NCBI RefSeq assembly: GCF_014486695.1
Contig: NZ_JACTAB010000003.1
Location: forward strand, 1 to 64,000
DNA length: 64,000 nucleotides
From: Flavobacterium buctense
GTDB taxonomy: Bacteria; Bacteroidota; Bacteroidia; Flavobacteriales; Flavobacteriaceae
Direction of reading: 5' to 3'
The translations under genes and the position numbers were made by a program. This document shows, in pieces, positions 28,629-38,967 of the stretch. Under the pieces are notes generated by a model that made no database searches, had not been told where the DNA came from, and saw only the letters and a program-made list of their open reading frames with translations. Each line of letters starts with the position of its first letter. Position 1 is the first letter of the stretch.

Positions 28629-29003
28629 ATGAAAATCGCAACCCTTGTTATTCGAGTTCTTATTGGATTATTTTTACTGTTTGCCTCAATCAGTTTCTTC
28701 TTAAAATTAGCACCTGAACCTGTTACAACCGGAGATTTTAAAGCCTTTAATACCGGTTTAGTAGCTTCTACTTATTTGATTCCGTTAGCCAAAGCTGTTG
28801 AGTTGTTATGTGGCCTATCCTATGTAATTGGAAGGTATGTAACCTTAGCCAACATTGTTATTTTACCGGTAACCTTGAATATTTTATTGATCAATTATTT
28901 TATGTCGCCCGAAACCTTACCTATAGCGGCCTTACTCTTCCTAGGCAATTTGTTTATGATTTGGCGCTATTGGAACAATTATAAAACAGTCTTTACTCCA
29001 TAA
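28629..29003 (+). CDS. DoxX-like four-helix membrane protein
   Basis: 124 residues with four hydrophobic helices: TLVIRVLIGLFLLFASISFF, TYLIPLAKAVELLCGLSYVI, LANIVILPVTLNILLINYF and LPIAALLFLGNLFMIW. The sequence is consistent with the DoxX/DoxD-like superfamily of small membrane proteins, some tied to thiol or quinone redox chemistry; no activity can be assigned here. A TAACTTTG box (28593-28600) lies 29 bases before the start. A perfect terminator follows the stop, so it is monocistronic. Confidence 0.8.
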   Translation: MKIATLVIRVLIGLFLLFASISFFLKLAPEPVTTGDFKAFNTGLVASTYLIPLAKAVELLCGLSYVIGRYVTLANIVILPVTLNILLINYFMSPETLPIAALLFLGNLFMIWRYWNNYKTVFTP

Positions 29004-29034
29004 AAAAACGTCCCGATAATCGGGACGTTTTTGT
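29002..29034 (+). terminator. Terminator after the DoxX-like gene
   Basis: AAAACGTCCCGAT/ATCGGGACGTTTT hairpin with A-run and T-run. Its core resembles the hairpin at 17129. Confidence 0.9.
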
Positions 29035-29083
29035 TATCTTATCTTATATTTGTTTTTTACTTAACATAACCAACTCAAAAAAC

Positions 29084-30757
29084 ATGTCATTATCCAATCT
29101 GTTCCGAAAAAAATCGACCTCAGCTATTTTAAAAGAAGGTGGTGATGGAGAACATTCCGGCTTAAATAAAGTACTTACAGTAAAAGATTTAACGTTCTTC
29201 GGAATAGCAGCCATTATTGGTGGCGGTACTTTTAGTGCCATTGGAAATGCTTGTTTCTCCGGCGGACCGGGTGTGGTTTTCTTGTATATTATTTGTGCGG
29301 TGGCTTGTGGTTTTACTGCCATGTGTTATGCCGAATTTGCCTCAAGAGTTCCGGTTTCCGGTAGTGCTTATACTTATGCTTATGTTTCTTTTGGGGAATT
29401 ATTTGCCTGGATTATCGGTTGGGCATTGCTCATGGAATATTCCATCGGAAACATTTATATAGCGTTTTCTTGGAGTGGTTATTTTACCAATTTACTGGAA
29501 ACCTTTCACTTACACATCCCCGAATGGCTAACCATCAACTACAAATCGGCACAAGATGCTTTTGTTTCTAATAAAGTTGGGGAAGGATTAACCGCTTGGA
29601 ATAGTGCACCAACCTTGGGTGGCCTAAAAATTATCTTTGACTTACCGGCGGTTATGATTAATGTCTTGATTACTTATTTGGTTTACAAAGGCACGAAAGA
29701 GTCTAAAAACATTAGTAATTTCATGGTCTATATTAAATTGGCTATTATCATTTTAGTCATTATTGTAGGGGCAATGTATGTCGACATTGACAATTGGACG
29801 CCGTTTATGCCTAATGGTTTTGGTGGTGTTATGGCCGGAGTTTCGGCTGTGTTCTTTGCTTATATTGGTTTTGATGCTGTATCGACTTTAGCGGAAGAAA
29901 GCAAAAACCCGCAACGCGATTTGCCTCGTGGGATGATTTATTCGTTGGTAATTTGTACCGTAATCTATATCGTTTTGGCCTTAGTATTAACGGGAATGGT
30001 GAAATATGACTTACTTGGCGTAAGCGATCCGTTAGCAGAAATATTTGCACTGAAAGGCGTAAAATGGATGTTGTTCATCGTTTCGATTGCGGCTGTAGTG
30101 GCTATGACCAGTGTAATGCTGGTATTCCAAATGGGACAACCTCGTATTTGGATGACGATGAGTCGTGACGGATTAATGCCAAAGAAATTCGCCGAAATCC
30201 ACCCAAAACACAAAACGCCGGGATTCGCCACAATAGTAACCGGATTGGTAGTTGGTATTCCGATATTTTTCACCGATGAAAACTTTGTACTCGACTTTAC
30301 GAGTATAGGAACACTGTTTGCTTTCGTTTTGGTTTGTGGAGGTGTATTGATGTTGTCTCCTCAAAGCGAAGCCGAACTTGCCGAACGCGCTACGAAAGGT
30401 AAATTCCGTATTCCTTACATCAATTCAAAATATATTTTCCCGTTGATTTGTTTGGGAGCTTTTGGAGCGGTACAATACTTTTTACCGACTTTCTTCCCGA
30501 ATACTTTCAGTTATTCTGATAACTTTTTTGCAGAGAATGCACCTATGGTTGTCTTTATAATACTTTGTATTGTAATGGCAATACTAGCTTATCTTAAAAA
30601 CTTATCATTGATTCCATTACTCGGACTGATATCCTGTTGTTATTTACTAACCGGCATGGCCGTTTCTAACTGGCAATGGTTTGGCATTTGGTTGGTTATT
30701 GGTTTATTCTTCTATTTTATTTACGGTTACAAAAACAGTAAGCTCAACAAAAATTAA
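29084..30757 (+). CDS. APC-superfamily amino acid permease
   Basis: Inner-membrane amino acid transporter of the cationic amino acid/APC type. 557 residues, around twelve to fourteen hydrophobic helices. The first helix carries the substrate-binding glycine motif IIGGGTFSAIG. Other family hallmarks: GSAYTYAYVSFGELFAWIIGW, AVFFAYIGFDAVSTLAEES with NPQRDLPRGM, and FQMGQPRIWMTMSRDGLMP. These point to the CAT-like branch. A TATATTTG box (29045-29052) lies 32 bases upstream of the ATG. Substrate cannot be inferred from sequence. Confidence 0.9.
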   Translation: MSLSNLFRKKSTSAILKEGGDGEHSGLNKVLTVKDLTFFGIAAIIGGGTFSAIGNACFSGGPGVVFLYIICAVACGFTAMCYAEFASRVPVSGSAYTYAYVSFGELFAWIIGWALLMEYSIGNIYIAFSWSGYFTNLLETFHLHIPEWLTINYKSAQDAFVSNKVGEGLTAWNSAPTLGGLKIIFDLPAVMINVLITYLVYKGTKESKNISNFMVYIKLAIIILVIIVGAMYVDIDNWTPFMPNGFGGVMAGVSAVFFAYIGFDAVSTLAEESKNPQRDLPRGMIYSLVICTVIYIVLALVLTGMVKYDLLGVSDPLAEIFALKGVKWMLFIVSIAAVVAMTSVMLVFQMGQPRIWMTMSRDGLMPKKFAEIHPKHKTPGFATIVTGLVVGIPIFFTDENFVLDFTSIGTLFAFVLVCGGVLMLSPQSEAELAERATKGKFRIPYINSKYIFPLICLGAFGAVQYFLPTFFPNTFSYSDNFFAENAPMVVFIILCIVMAILAYLKNLSLIPLLGLISCCYLLTGMAVSNWQWFGIWLVIGLFFYFIYGYKNSKLNKN

Positions 30758-30816
30758 GACTCTTTGCTTGATTAATATAAAGAGCTAATAAAACCCCTGT
30801 TTTTTTTTTAAAAGAC

Positions 30817-30837
30817 CACCTACATTATTTGTGGGTG
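30817..30837. other. Possible 8-bp hairpin in the gap before the giant T9SS gene
   Basis: CACCTACA/TGTGGGTG with a 5-base loop (one G-T pair) and no T-run. The surrounding gap (30758-31009) is AT-rich and otherwise featureless apart from a TATATTTG-like box at about 30980-30987. Confidence 0.3.
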
Positions 30838-31009
30838 ATACTTTGTTTACATAACATGAACTGCAGTGGTTGCATTTTTAAATTCAATGCTGCTGTATAT
30901 TCATTAGTATGTATTAATAAACACAAAACTAACTCTTAAAAAATAAAACCAAATTTTATTTAAGTAATTAAAAATCAATTATATTTGTTTGTCAAAACCA
31001 ACCAATTTC

Positions 31010-34000
31010 ATGAAAAAAACATTACTATTTTTAGTTCTTACTCTTATTTTAAGCAGTATTCCATCATTTGGACAAAACACTACCATTTTAACTTGTGACA
31101 TGCCATTTACAGATCCGGGAGGTTCTAATAGTAATTACTTCAATAATGCTTCGCAACTTTATGAAGTTTGTCCAACAAGTTCAGATCAATACATAACGGT
31201 AACATTTACCAGTTTTGCTTTAGAAAATAATTTTGATTTTCTAAAAGTTTATCTCAACGGGGTTTTATTGCAAACCTATTCAGGTACAGCCATTCCGGCC
31301 AACATATCAACTACACAACCGGGACAATGTTTACTTTTTGAATTTACTTCAGACACTTCAGTAAATGCTGCGGGATGGAATGCTACTATTACTTGTAGTA
31401 CAACCATTCCTTCTACAACCGTTTGTTTCCCACCAACCAGCATAGCTGTAACCGGGGTTGGAAGCAATCCAAATGGAGGAACTAACGCCACCATCACTAT
31501 GAATGGTGTCGGCACAGCTACACAATGGGAATATATTGCTCAACTGGCCTCAGTAGCCGCGCCTACAGCCAACTCAGTTGGTACACCAACTACAACAAAT
31601 CCGTTTACTGTTTCAGGATTAGCCGCTAATAATATTTATCGTTTTTATGTCAGAACCAATTGTGGTAACGGACTTTACAGTAATTGGATAGCTTCAAGTA
31701 CATTAACCATCGGAACACCTGGAACCAATTGTGCTATTCCAACTTCGATTATAGCCACTGGAGATTTCAATGTTGCAACCAATAGCGGTATGGTAACCGC
31801 AACTGTTACCGGTTCCAATCAAAATATACAATATATAGTGTTGCCTCAAGGCACAAGTCCTAATAGTAATACAGTTGGAACTCCTACAACTTCGAGCACC
31901 ATTACTATTTCTAATTTAGCATCCGGTCAATATGTTGTTTATGTTCGTAATGATTGTGGAAACGGATTGCTGAGTTCTTGGACTGCTTCCAATACAGTAA
32001 CACTTTCAGCACCAATTGCGCCACCTACTTGTGGTGGGTTATTTTTTGACAATGGCGGACCAACATCAAACTACAATAATAATTCAGACACCACCACTAC
32101 TATTTGCCCATCAAATCTGGGTGATGTTGTTTCCGTTTCCTTTTTGAACTTTAATACCGAAGTCAATTGGGATGCTTTGTATGTATTCAATGGGAATACA
32201 ATAACAGCACCTTTGTTTGCCAGTTCTAATGGTGCTGCCAATGTGCCAGGCGGATTAGCAGGCGGTTATTGGGGAACTGCAATCCCGGGTCCATTTACTT
32301 CTAGCGCTCCTGACGGTTGTTTAACCTTCCGATTCAGAAGTGACAATTCAGTCAACCGAGCCGGGTGGGAAGCCAATGTAATTTGTCAACCCGCTCCAGT
32401 TTGTCCGGCAGTTTACAATATAAGTGCTTCTAATATAGGTTTTACTAACGCCACAGTGAATTGGGTAAATAACAGCAGCGCGACACAATGGGAAATAATC
32501 ACACAATTGGCTACTGATCCTGCGCCTACGGCCACTAGTATAGGTACTTTTACAACCAATAATCCATTTGTAATTACAAATCTAAATCCGGCAACCACTT
32601 ACAGAACTTATATTCGAAGTGTTTGTAATGCTAATGAAAGTAGCCTATGGAGTAACGTTACTTTTACAACTTCAAGTTGTGGCAATCAACTGCAATTAGC
32701 GCTTTCTCAAAACACAAGTCAGACATCGGTTACTTTGACGATATTTAATACAATAACTTCAGATAATGTTATTGAACTATTAGTTCAGCCTTCTGGTGTT
32801 CCGGCACCAACAGGTACATCAGCCGGTATGGTTGTGGTTAGTAACAGTACTACAATTACAGGTTTAACTTGTGGCACTGCTTATACCGTTTATACGAGAG
32901 TTTCTTGCAATAATGGTACTACGGTAGGTTCGTGGAATTCTTCATTAACATTTACTACAGCACAATGTACTTTATCAAACGGTCAGGCTAATAACATGAC
33001 GCAGTGTAATCCAAATGCTTTAAATTGCTTTAACTTAACTGACAATGATGCACCAATCTTAGCCGGACTAAATCCTGCTGAATACACCGTTGCCTATTAT
33101 TTAACAGTAGACGATGCAAATAATCAAACAAATCCATTAGCGTCACCTTATTGCTTTAATCTGGGCACCATAAGCATTATTGCCCGATTAACTAATATCG
33201 CCAATCAACAATCACAACATTTTATTTTCACCATTACCGCTCAAAACACCAATCCGTTAGTAACTTTAACACCAATGAGTGCTTGTGATGACAACAGCGA
33301 TGGCGAGGTAGTATTTAATCTAACAAATCAAGTAACCACTACCAATACATTAGCCTATTATACTTCAGCAACAGATGCAACTGCTCAAACTAATCCTATC
33401 GTAAACCCAAGTGCTTACACCGTTGGTATTGCTACTGTCACTTTAACCGTTTTCATCAGAGAAACCATGGCTGAAGGTTGTGACAATTTATACCGAATAA
33501 TGCTGAATATCAACAGCAATTGCAGTGTGTCTAGTACTTGTATCAATGCCTATTCATTATGTGGTGCTTTAGGAACTCCTTTCAATAATACCCATCAAAA
33601 TATTCAAGCGGAATCCGGAAATAATTACGGATGTTTGAACTCAACTCCTAATCCAAGTTGGTTTTACCTTCCGGTGAGTAGCAATGGTACTCTGAATTTA
33701 ACCGTACAACAAAATACAGCTATTGATTTTTCGGGACAAAACTTAGATGTAGATTATATAGTTTATGGACCATTTACAGATCCGGTAAGTCCGTGTACTA
33801 CACCGTTTACAGCCAATCAAATTGTAAGCTGTAGTTTTTCAGGAAGCTCAACCGAATATCCTGTTATTGCTAATGCAGTAGCCGGTCAGTATTATTTGAT
33901 CATGACCACAAACTATAGCAATCAACCCGGATTTATTAAAATTTCGTTGAATGCCACTTCACAAGGAGCCATAGATTGTAGTGGAATAAGATTAAATGCG

Positions 34001-35353
34001 TTTATTGATGCTAACAATAACGGTACACAAGAAGCCAACGAAAGCAACTTTCCTTTAGGTAATTTTACATACACTATAAATAATGGGACTGTACACAATA
34101 TTACTTCTCCGAATGGAACTTATACTATTTATGACAATAATGCTAACAATACATACGATTTAAATTATTCCATAAATGCTTCTTATGCCGGAATGTATTC
34201 CTTAACCAACAGTTCTTACTCAAATGTTCATGTTATCACCGGAGCAGGATTAACTACTTATAATTTTCCTATAACCATAGTGCAGACTTATAATGATGTG
34301 GCTGTTTATATCATCCCATTAAGCGCTCCTAGAGCCGGAACTACATACAAGAATAAAATTGTTTACACTAATTTAGGAAATCAAACTATTACTACTGGCA
34401 TTATTCAATATACTGCAGATGCTGCAACCACCATTAGTACTATATCACAATCCGGCACTGTTCAAACAGCAACAGGTTTCCAATATACCTATGCCAATTT
34501 GATGCCATTTGAAACGAGAAGCATGATAGTTACCTTAAGTGTACCGCCTATTCCTGCAGTAGCCTTAAACCAATTACTAACAAATACCGCTTCTATTACT
34601 CCGGATACTAATGAAACGGTATTAAACAACAACTATGCAACATCAACTCAAGGTGTAATTGCAGCCTATGACCCTAATGATAAAACAGAATCTCATGGGG
34701 AACGAATTTTATACTCATCATTTTCCGCCAATGATTATTTATACTATACCATTCGTTTTGAAAATTTAGGAAATGCCAGTGCTATTGATGTTACCATTAC
34801 CGATGAATTAAACAATCAAATTGATGAAAGCTCAGTTGAAATGATTAGTGCCAGTCACAATTACATTTTAGACCGAATGGGTGCCAATTTAACATGGAGA
34901 TTCAACAATATTCAATTACCGGTTTCAATAGCCGGTTCAGAAATCGGAAAAGGTTTTGTTACCTTCAGAGTTCGTTTAAGACCCGGATTTGCTATAGGTG
35001 ACGTAATTCCAAATACCGCAGCAATATATTTTGACACCAATCCACCGGTTATCACCAATACCTTCAACACCGAGTTTGTAACTGCATTAAATAATACTTC
35101 ATTCGAAACCAATGCATTTACAGTATTCCCTAACCCGGCTAATCATACAACACAAATTACCGTGTCCGATGCAACCGACGGGATTACTAATGTTATCTTG
35201 TTTGATCTGTTAGGCAAAATGATTAAATCGAATAAGGTCAACGGCGAAACTCTCACAACCATAGATGTTTCAAATCTGCCAAAAGGAGTTTATCTTCTAA
35301 GCATTGAAACTGTGAATAAAACAAAAGCTTATAAAAAATTAATCATTGAATAA
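31010..35353 (+). CDS. Giant secreted T9SS protein with CUB-like and fibronectin-type domains
   Basis: About 1,447 residues, exported and probably surface-attached or released through the type IX system. Signal peptide MKKTLLFLVLTLILSSIPSFGQ. Two CUB-like beta-sandwiches (around 20-120 and 345-460, with DNGG/DPGG and NSVNAAGW/NSVNRAGW elements) alternate with fibronectin type III-like repeats (NPFTVSGL, NNPFVITNLNPATTYR). A long C-terminal region includes AYDPNDKTESHGE and AAIYFDTNPPVITNTF, a pattern common in flavobacterial surface proteins. The T9SS type A sorting domain begins at FPNPANHT and ends KAYKKLIIE. The upstream TTG at 30989 would add seven residues before the signal peptide and is not preferred. 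Probably adhesion or gliding-related; no enzyme motif. Confidence 0.9.
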   Translation: MKKTLLFLVLTLILSSIPSFGQNTTILTCDMPFTDPGGSNSNYFNNASQLYEVCPTSSDQYITVTFTSFALENNFDFLKVYLNGVLLQTYSGTAIPANISTTQPGQCLLFEFTSDTSVNAAGWNATITCSTTIPSTTVCFPPTSIAVTGVGSNPNGGTNATITMNGVGTATQWEYIAQLASVAAPTANSVGTPTTTNPFTVSGLAANNIYRFYVRTNCGNGLYSNWIASSTLTIGTPGTNCAIPTSIIATGDFNVATNSGMVTATVTGSNQNIQYIVLPQGTSPNSNTVGTPTTSSTITISNLASGQYVVYVRNDCGNGLLSSWTASNTVTLSAPIAPPTCGGLFFDNGGPTSNYNNNSDTTTTICPSNLGDVVSVSFLNFNTEVNWDALYVFNGNTITAPLFASSNGAANVPGGLAGGYWGTAIPGPFTSSAPDGCLTFRFRSDNSVNRAGWEANVICQPAPVCPAVYNISASNIGFTNATVNWVNNSSATQWEIITQLATDPAPTATSIGTFTTNNPFVITNLNPATTYRTYIRSVCNANESSLWSNVTFTTSSCGNQLQLALSQNTSQTSVTLTIFNTITSDNVIELLVQPSGVPAPTGTSAGMVVVSNSTTITGLTCGTAYTVYTRVSCNNGTTVGSWNSSLTFTTAQCTLSNGQANNMTQCNPNALNCFNLTDNDAPILAGLNPAEYTVAYYLTVDDANNQTNPLASPYCFNLGTISIIARLTNIANQQSQHFIFTITAQNTNPLVTLTPMSACDDNSDGEVVFNLTNQVTTTNTLAYYTSATDATAQTNPIVNPSAYTVGIATVTLTVFIRETMAEGCDNLYRIMLNINSNCSVSSTCINAYSLCGALGTPFNNTHQNIQAESGNNYGCLNSTPNPSWFYLPVSSNGTLNLTVQQNTAIDFSGQNLDVDYIVYGPFTDPVSPCTTPFTANQIVSCSFSGSSTEYPVIANAVAGQYYLIMTTNYSNQPGFIKISLNATSQGAIDCSGIRLNAFIDANNNGTQEANESNFPLGNFTYTINNGTVHNITSPNGTYTIYDNNANNTYDLNYSINASYAGMYSLTNSSYSNVHVITGAGLTTYNFPITIVQTYNDVAVYIIPLSAPRAGTTYKNKIVYTNLGNQTITTGIIQYTADAATTISTISQSGTVQTATGFQYTYANLMPFETRSMIVTLSVPPIPAVALNQLLTNTASITPDTNETVLNNNYATSTQGVIAAYDPNDKTESHGERILYSSFSANDYLYYTIRFENLGNASAIDVTITDELNNQIDESSVEMISASHNYILDRMGANLTWRFNNIQLPVSIAGSEIGKGFVTFRVRLRPGFAIGDVIPNTAAIYFDTNPPVITNTFNTEFVTALNNTSFETNAFTVFPNPANHTTQITVSDATDGITNVILFDLLGKMIKSNKVNGETLTTIDVSNLPKGVYLLSIETVNKTKAYKKLIIE

Positions 35354-35371
35354 GTAAAGAAACTCTACTAT

Positions 35372-35404
35372 AAAAAGGCGTGAAAATACTTCACGCCTTT
35401 TTAT
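35372..35404 (+). terminator. Terminator after the giant T9SS gene
   Basis: AAAAAGGCGTGAA/TTCACGCCTTTTT hairpin with T-rich tail. Confidence 0.9.
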
Positions 35405-35514
35405 TTGCATTCCTGTCAATACCTTTCAAAAAAAAGGATTAAATTCAATTACCAATAATTTAAATTTCCTTTAAATTGACTACTTTTATATACAATACAA
35501 ATTATTAAAAACTC

Positions 35515-38500
35515 ATGCATAAAAAACTATCCTTTTTATTCCTTGCACTGTCTTTAAAAACTATAAACGCTCAGGATAAAACAGCCCAAGAACCCCCAAA
35601 ATGGGATGTTGCCAAACCCGGAGACAGTTTCAAATACAAAACACAAAACTTCACCACATCCGAAGGAACTTGGATGAATCTCGATGTGAGTCCGGATGGA
35701 ACAACCATTGTATTCGATATGTTAGGCGATATTTATTCCATGCCTACTACCGGTGGAAAAGCCAAAGTGTTGCGCTCCGGAATTCCTTTTGAAATCCAAC
35801 CGCGCTTTAGTCCGGATGGTAAGAAAATTGCCTTTACCAGCGATGCCGGTGGTGGCGATAACCTTTGGGTGATGAATGCCGATGGTACCAATGCCAAGCA
35901 AGTATCTAAAGAAGACTTTCGTTTAATGAGCAATCCTGCTTGGATGCCAAACGGGAATTATTTGGTAGGGAGAAAAAACTTCACTTCACAACGTTCGGCC
36001 GGTGCGGGAGAAATGTGGCAATACCATATCAGTGGCGGAAGCGGTGTACAATTGACCAAAAGAAAAAACGACCAACAAGACGTAAACGAACCTACTATTT
36101 CAAGAGACGGAAAATATATGTACTTCAGTGAAGATATGTATCCCGGTGGTTTTTTCCAATACAACAAAGACCCGCATAACGAAATTTATGTCATCAAACG
36201 ATACGAATTCGAAACCGGAAAACTCGAAACCATTACCGGAGGACCAGGTGGTGCCGCTCGTCCGCAAATTTCACCTGACGGAAAAAAATTAGCTTTTATC
36301 AAAAGAATTGGGACAAGTACTGTTTTGTATTTACACGATATAGAAACCGGTGAAGAATGGCCGGTTTTTGACAAGCTCGACAAAGACCAGCAAACGGCTT
36401 GGGCACTTTTTGGTGTGTATCCGAATTTTAATTGGATGCCGAATAATGAAGACATAGTGATTTGGTTTGGTGGAAAAATTAATAAAATTAATACCAAAAC
36501 TTTATCGACTACTGCTATCCCATTTACTTCCGATGTGGCGATTGACGTGGCTGACCGAGTGCATTTTAACACACCCATTTCTGACAATGACTTTACCGTA
36601 AAAATGATACGCGATGCGGTGACTTCTCCGGATGGAAAAACATTAGCTTTTAGAGCTTTAGGCTACCTTTGGACTAAAAGTTTGCCCAACGGAACGCCAA
36701 AAAGATTGACCAACGGCTCCGACTTTGAAGCCGAACCCACCTTTACCGCCGACAGCAAAACCATCTTCTATGTAACTTGGAATGATACCGAGTTGGGAAG
36801 CATTAGAAAAGTAGGTTTAGACGGAAAAAATTCTGTGAAATTAACTACTGAAAAAGGCATCTTTAGATCGCCTTCCCTATCGCCCGACGGAAAAACTATA
36901 GTGTACCTAAAAGAAGAAGGTAACCTCGATCAGGGCATGGCTTTTGCAAAAAAACCAGGAATCTATACTATGAGTGCCAATGGCGGAAAAAGCAAATTCA
37001 TTACTGAAAATGGACAATATCCTTTGTTTACCAAAGACGGCAATCGGATTTTCTACCAAACCGGTGGTGTGTTTTTCGGCAATTTAACCAAAGAACTTAA
37101 AAGTGTGGATTTGAACGGTCAAGACGAAAGAACCCATATCAAATCAAAGTACGCCAACCGTTTGGTACCGAGTCCCGACAACCAATGGATTGCCTTTATG
37201 CATTTGCACAAAGCCTATGTTGCGCCTTTAAATAGGAACGGACAGGAAAGTGATTTAGACAACAAATCGACTGCCGTTCCGGTTTCGGAATTGACTAAAG
37301 ATGCCGGGATCAATTTGCATTGGGCTACCAACAGTCAAAAAGTAATGTGGACTTTAGGCGATACTTATTATGAAAACGAACTGAAAGACCGTTTTACTTT
37401 CTTACCAGGTTCACCTGAGAAAGTAGAGAAACCAACGGATAGCGGAATCAAAATCGGATTGACTTCTAAAGTCGATAAACCTAATGGTAAAATTGCTTTA
37501 ACCAACGCTCGCATCATCACTATGGATGGCGATAAAGTGATTGAAAAAGGAACCGTTATCATCAACCAAAATCGTATTGAAGCTGTGGGTAATTCAAGTG
37601 AAGTAACCGTTCCTGCCGATGCTCGAGTGTATGACTTAACCGGAAAAACGTTAATGCCTGGTATGGTCGATGCACACGCACATGTAGGCGCTTTCCGTTA
37701 CGGATTGACGACTCAACAAAACTGGCAATTTTATGCCAATTTGGCTTTTGGCGTAACCACTTCGCATGATCCGTCTTCCAATACCGAATCCATATTTACC
37801 CTTTCAGAAATGGTAAAAAGCGGTGCCTTGGTTGGACCAAGAATATACTCAACCGGGTTTATCCTTTATGGTGCCGACGGGGATTTTAAAGCGATTGTTA
37901 ATAGTCTTGACGATGCGCGTTCGTCTATAAAACGCACCAAAGCTTTCGGAGCCTTATCTGTAAAGAGTTATAACCAACCGCGTCGTGACCAACGCCAACA
38001 AGTGTTACAAGCCGCTCGCGAAGAAGCAATTAATGTGGTGCCCGAAGGCGGTTCTAATTTCTTTCACAACATGACGATGGTGATTGACGGTCATACAGGA
38101 GTGGAACACAACATACCGGTAACACCGGTTTACAAAGATGTTTTGGAACTTTGGGGAAAAAGTGGTGTAGGCTATACTCCTACGCTGATTGTAAACTATG
38201 GTGGTTTGAATGCTGAGTATTATTGGTACCAAAAAACCAATGTGTATGAAAACAAAAAACTATTACAATTCACCCCAAGAAGTATTATCGATTCTCGTTC
38301 GCGTTTCCGTACGATGGCACCGGAAGAAGAATATGAAAACGACCACATTCTAACGTCAAAAACAGCCAAAAAGCTAGCCGATAGCGGTGTCAAAGTAAAT
38401 ATGGGCGCTCACGGACAATTGCAAGGTTTAGGTGCTCATTGGGAATTATGGAGCATCAACCAAGGCGGAATGAGTAACCTCGAAACCTTGAAAACCGCGA

Positions 38501-38805
38501 CCATCAATGCGGCCAACTATATCGGAGCCGGAAAAGACATTGGCTCAATTGAAATCGGTAAACTAGCCGATATTTTAGTGTTGGATAAAAATCCTCTAGA
38601 CGATATTCAAAACTCAACTACACTCCGTTATACGATTGCCAACGGCAGAATGTACAATTCAGAAACAATGAACGAAGAAGGAAACGAGCCTAAAACTCGC
38701 CAAAAGTTTTATTGGGAAACCAATAAATACAACGCTGCATTCCCATGGCACGAAGAAACAGAAAGTTTTATGGAACACCACTGCTGTGACGCCATTCATA
38801 ATTAA
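35515..38805 (+). CDS. Secreted TolB-like beta-propeller fused to an amidohydrolase
   Basis: 1,096 residues, exported by a signal peptide (FLFLALSLKTINAQ). Residues about 40-640 contain many PD40/WD40-like propeller blades (ISPDGKKLAF, SPDGTTIVFD, SPSLSPDGKTIVYL). Residues about 660-1070 form an amidohydrolase: GMVDAHAHVGAF metal histidines, GVTTSHDPSS, DGHTGVEHN, VKVNMGAHGQ and IGKLADILVL. The propeller may select or gate peptide-like substrates; the substrate is unknown. It ends with a histidine/cysteine-rich tail (MEHHCCDAIHN) that could bind metal. There is no T9SS domain, so periplasmic location is likely. Confidence 0.9.
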   Translation: MHKKLSFLFLALSLKTINAQDKTAQEPPKWDVAKPGDSFKYKTQNFTTSEGTWMNLDVSPDGTTIVFDMLGDIYSMPTTGGKAKVLRSGIPFEIQPRFSPDGKKIAFTSDAGGGDNLWVMNADGTNAKQVSKEDFRLMSNPAWMPNGNYLVGRKNFTSQRSAGAGEMWQYHISGGSGVQLTKRKNDQQDVNEPTISRDGKYMYFSEDMYPGGFFQYNKDPHNEIYVIKRYEFETGKLETITGGPGGAARPQISPDGKKLAFIKRIGTSTVLYLHDIETGEEWPVFDKLDKDQQTAWALFGVYPNFNWMPNNEDIVIWFGGKINKINTKTLSTTAIPFTSDVAIDVADRVHFNTPISDNDFTVKMIRDAVTSPDGKTLAFRALGYLWTKSLPNGTPKRLTNGSDFEAEPTFTADSKTIFYVTWNDTELGSIRKVGLDGKNSVKLTTEKGIFRSPSLSPDGKTIVYLKEEGNLDQGMAFAKKPGIYTMSANGGKSKFITENGQYPLFTKDGNRIFYQTGGVFFGNLTKELKSVDLNGQDERTHIKSKYANRLVPSPDNQWIAFMHLHKAYVAPLNRNGQESDLDNKSTAVPVSELTKDAGINLHWATNSQKVMWTLGDTYYENELKDRFTFLPGSPEKVEKPTDSGIKIGLTSKVDKPNGKIALTNARIITMDGDKVIEKGTVIINQNRIEAVGNSSEVTVPADARVYDLTGKTLMPGMVDAHAHVGAFRYGLTTQQNWQFYANLAFGVTTSHDPSSNTESIFTLSEMVKSGALVGPRIYSTGFILYGADGDFKAIVNSLDDARSSIKRTKAFGALSVKSYNQPRRDQRQQVLQAAREEAINVVPEGGSNFFHNMTMVIDGHTGVEHNIPVTPVYKDVLELWGKSGVGYTPTLIVNYGGLNAEYYWYQKTNVYENKKLLQFTPRSIIDSRSRFRTMAPEEEYENDHILTSKTAKKLADSGVKVNMGAHGQLQGLGAHWELWSINQGGMSNLETLKTATINAANYIGAGKDIGSIEIGKLADILVLDKNPLDDIQNSTTLRYTIANGRMYNSETMNEEGNEPKTRQKFYWETNKYNAAFPWHEETESFMEHHCCDAIHN

Positions 38806-38830
38806 GAGGATTGTTTAAATACCATTGTCA

Positions 38831-38863
38831 AAAAAAATACTCCGAGGAAACTCGGAGTTTTTT
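38831..38863 (+). terminator. Terminator after the propeller/amidohydrolase gene
   Basis: ACTCCGAG/CTCGGAGT stem with GAAA loop, A-run before and T-run after. Confidence 0.9.
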
Positions 38864-38967
38864 ATACTGTTTTTACTTATATTTGTGAAAAGGTTTTTAA
38901 AAATAACCCAACAAAGATTAATCTAAATAATTTCGATTAAAACTAAAATTCATAAAAAATTTAAGCT

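Noticed and set aside
30989-31009. TTG start for the giant T9SS protein
   Set aside because: It would place seven residues before a standard signal peptide; the ATG at 31010 starts cleanly at MKKTLLFL.
30758-31009. tRNA or small RNA gene in the gap
   Set aside because: One 8-bp hairpin is present, but no cloverleaf or other conserved RNA structure could be traced.
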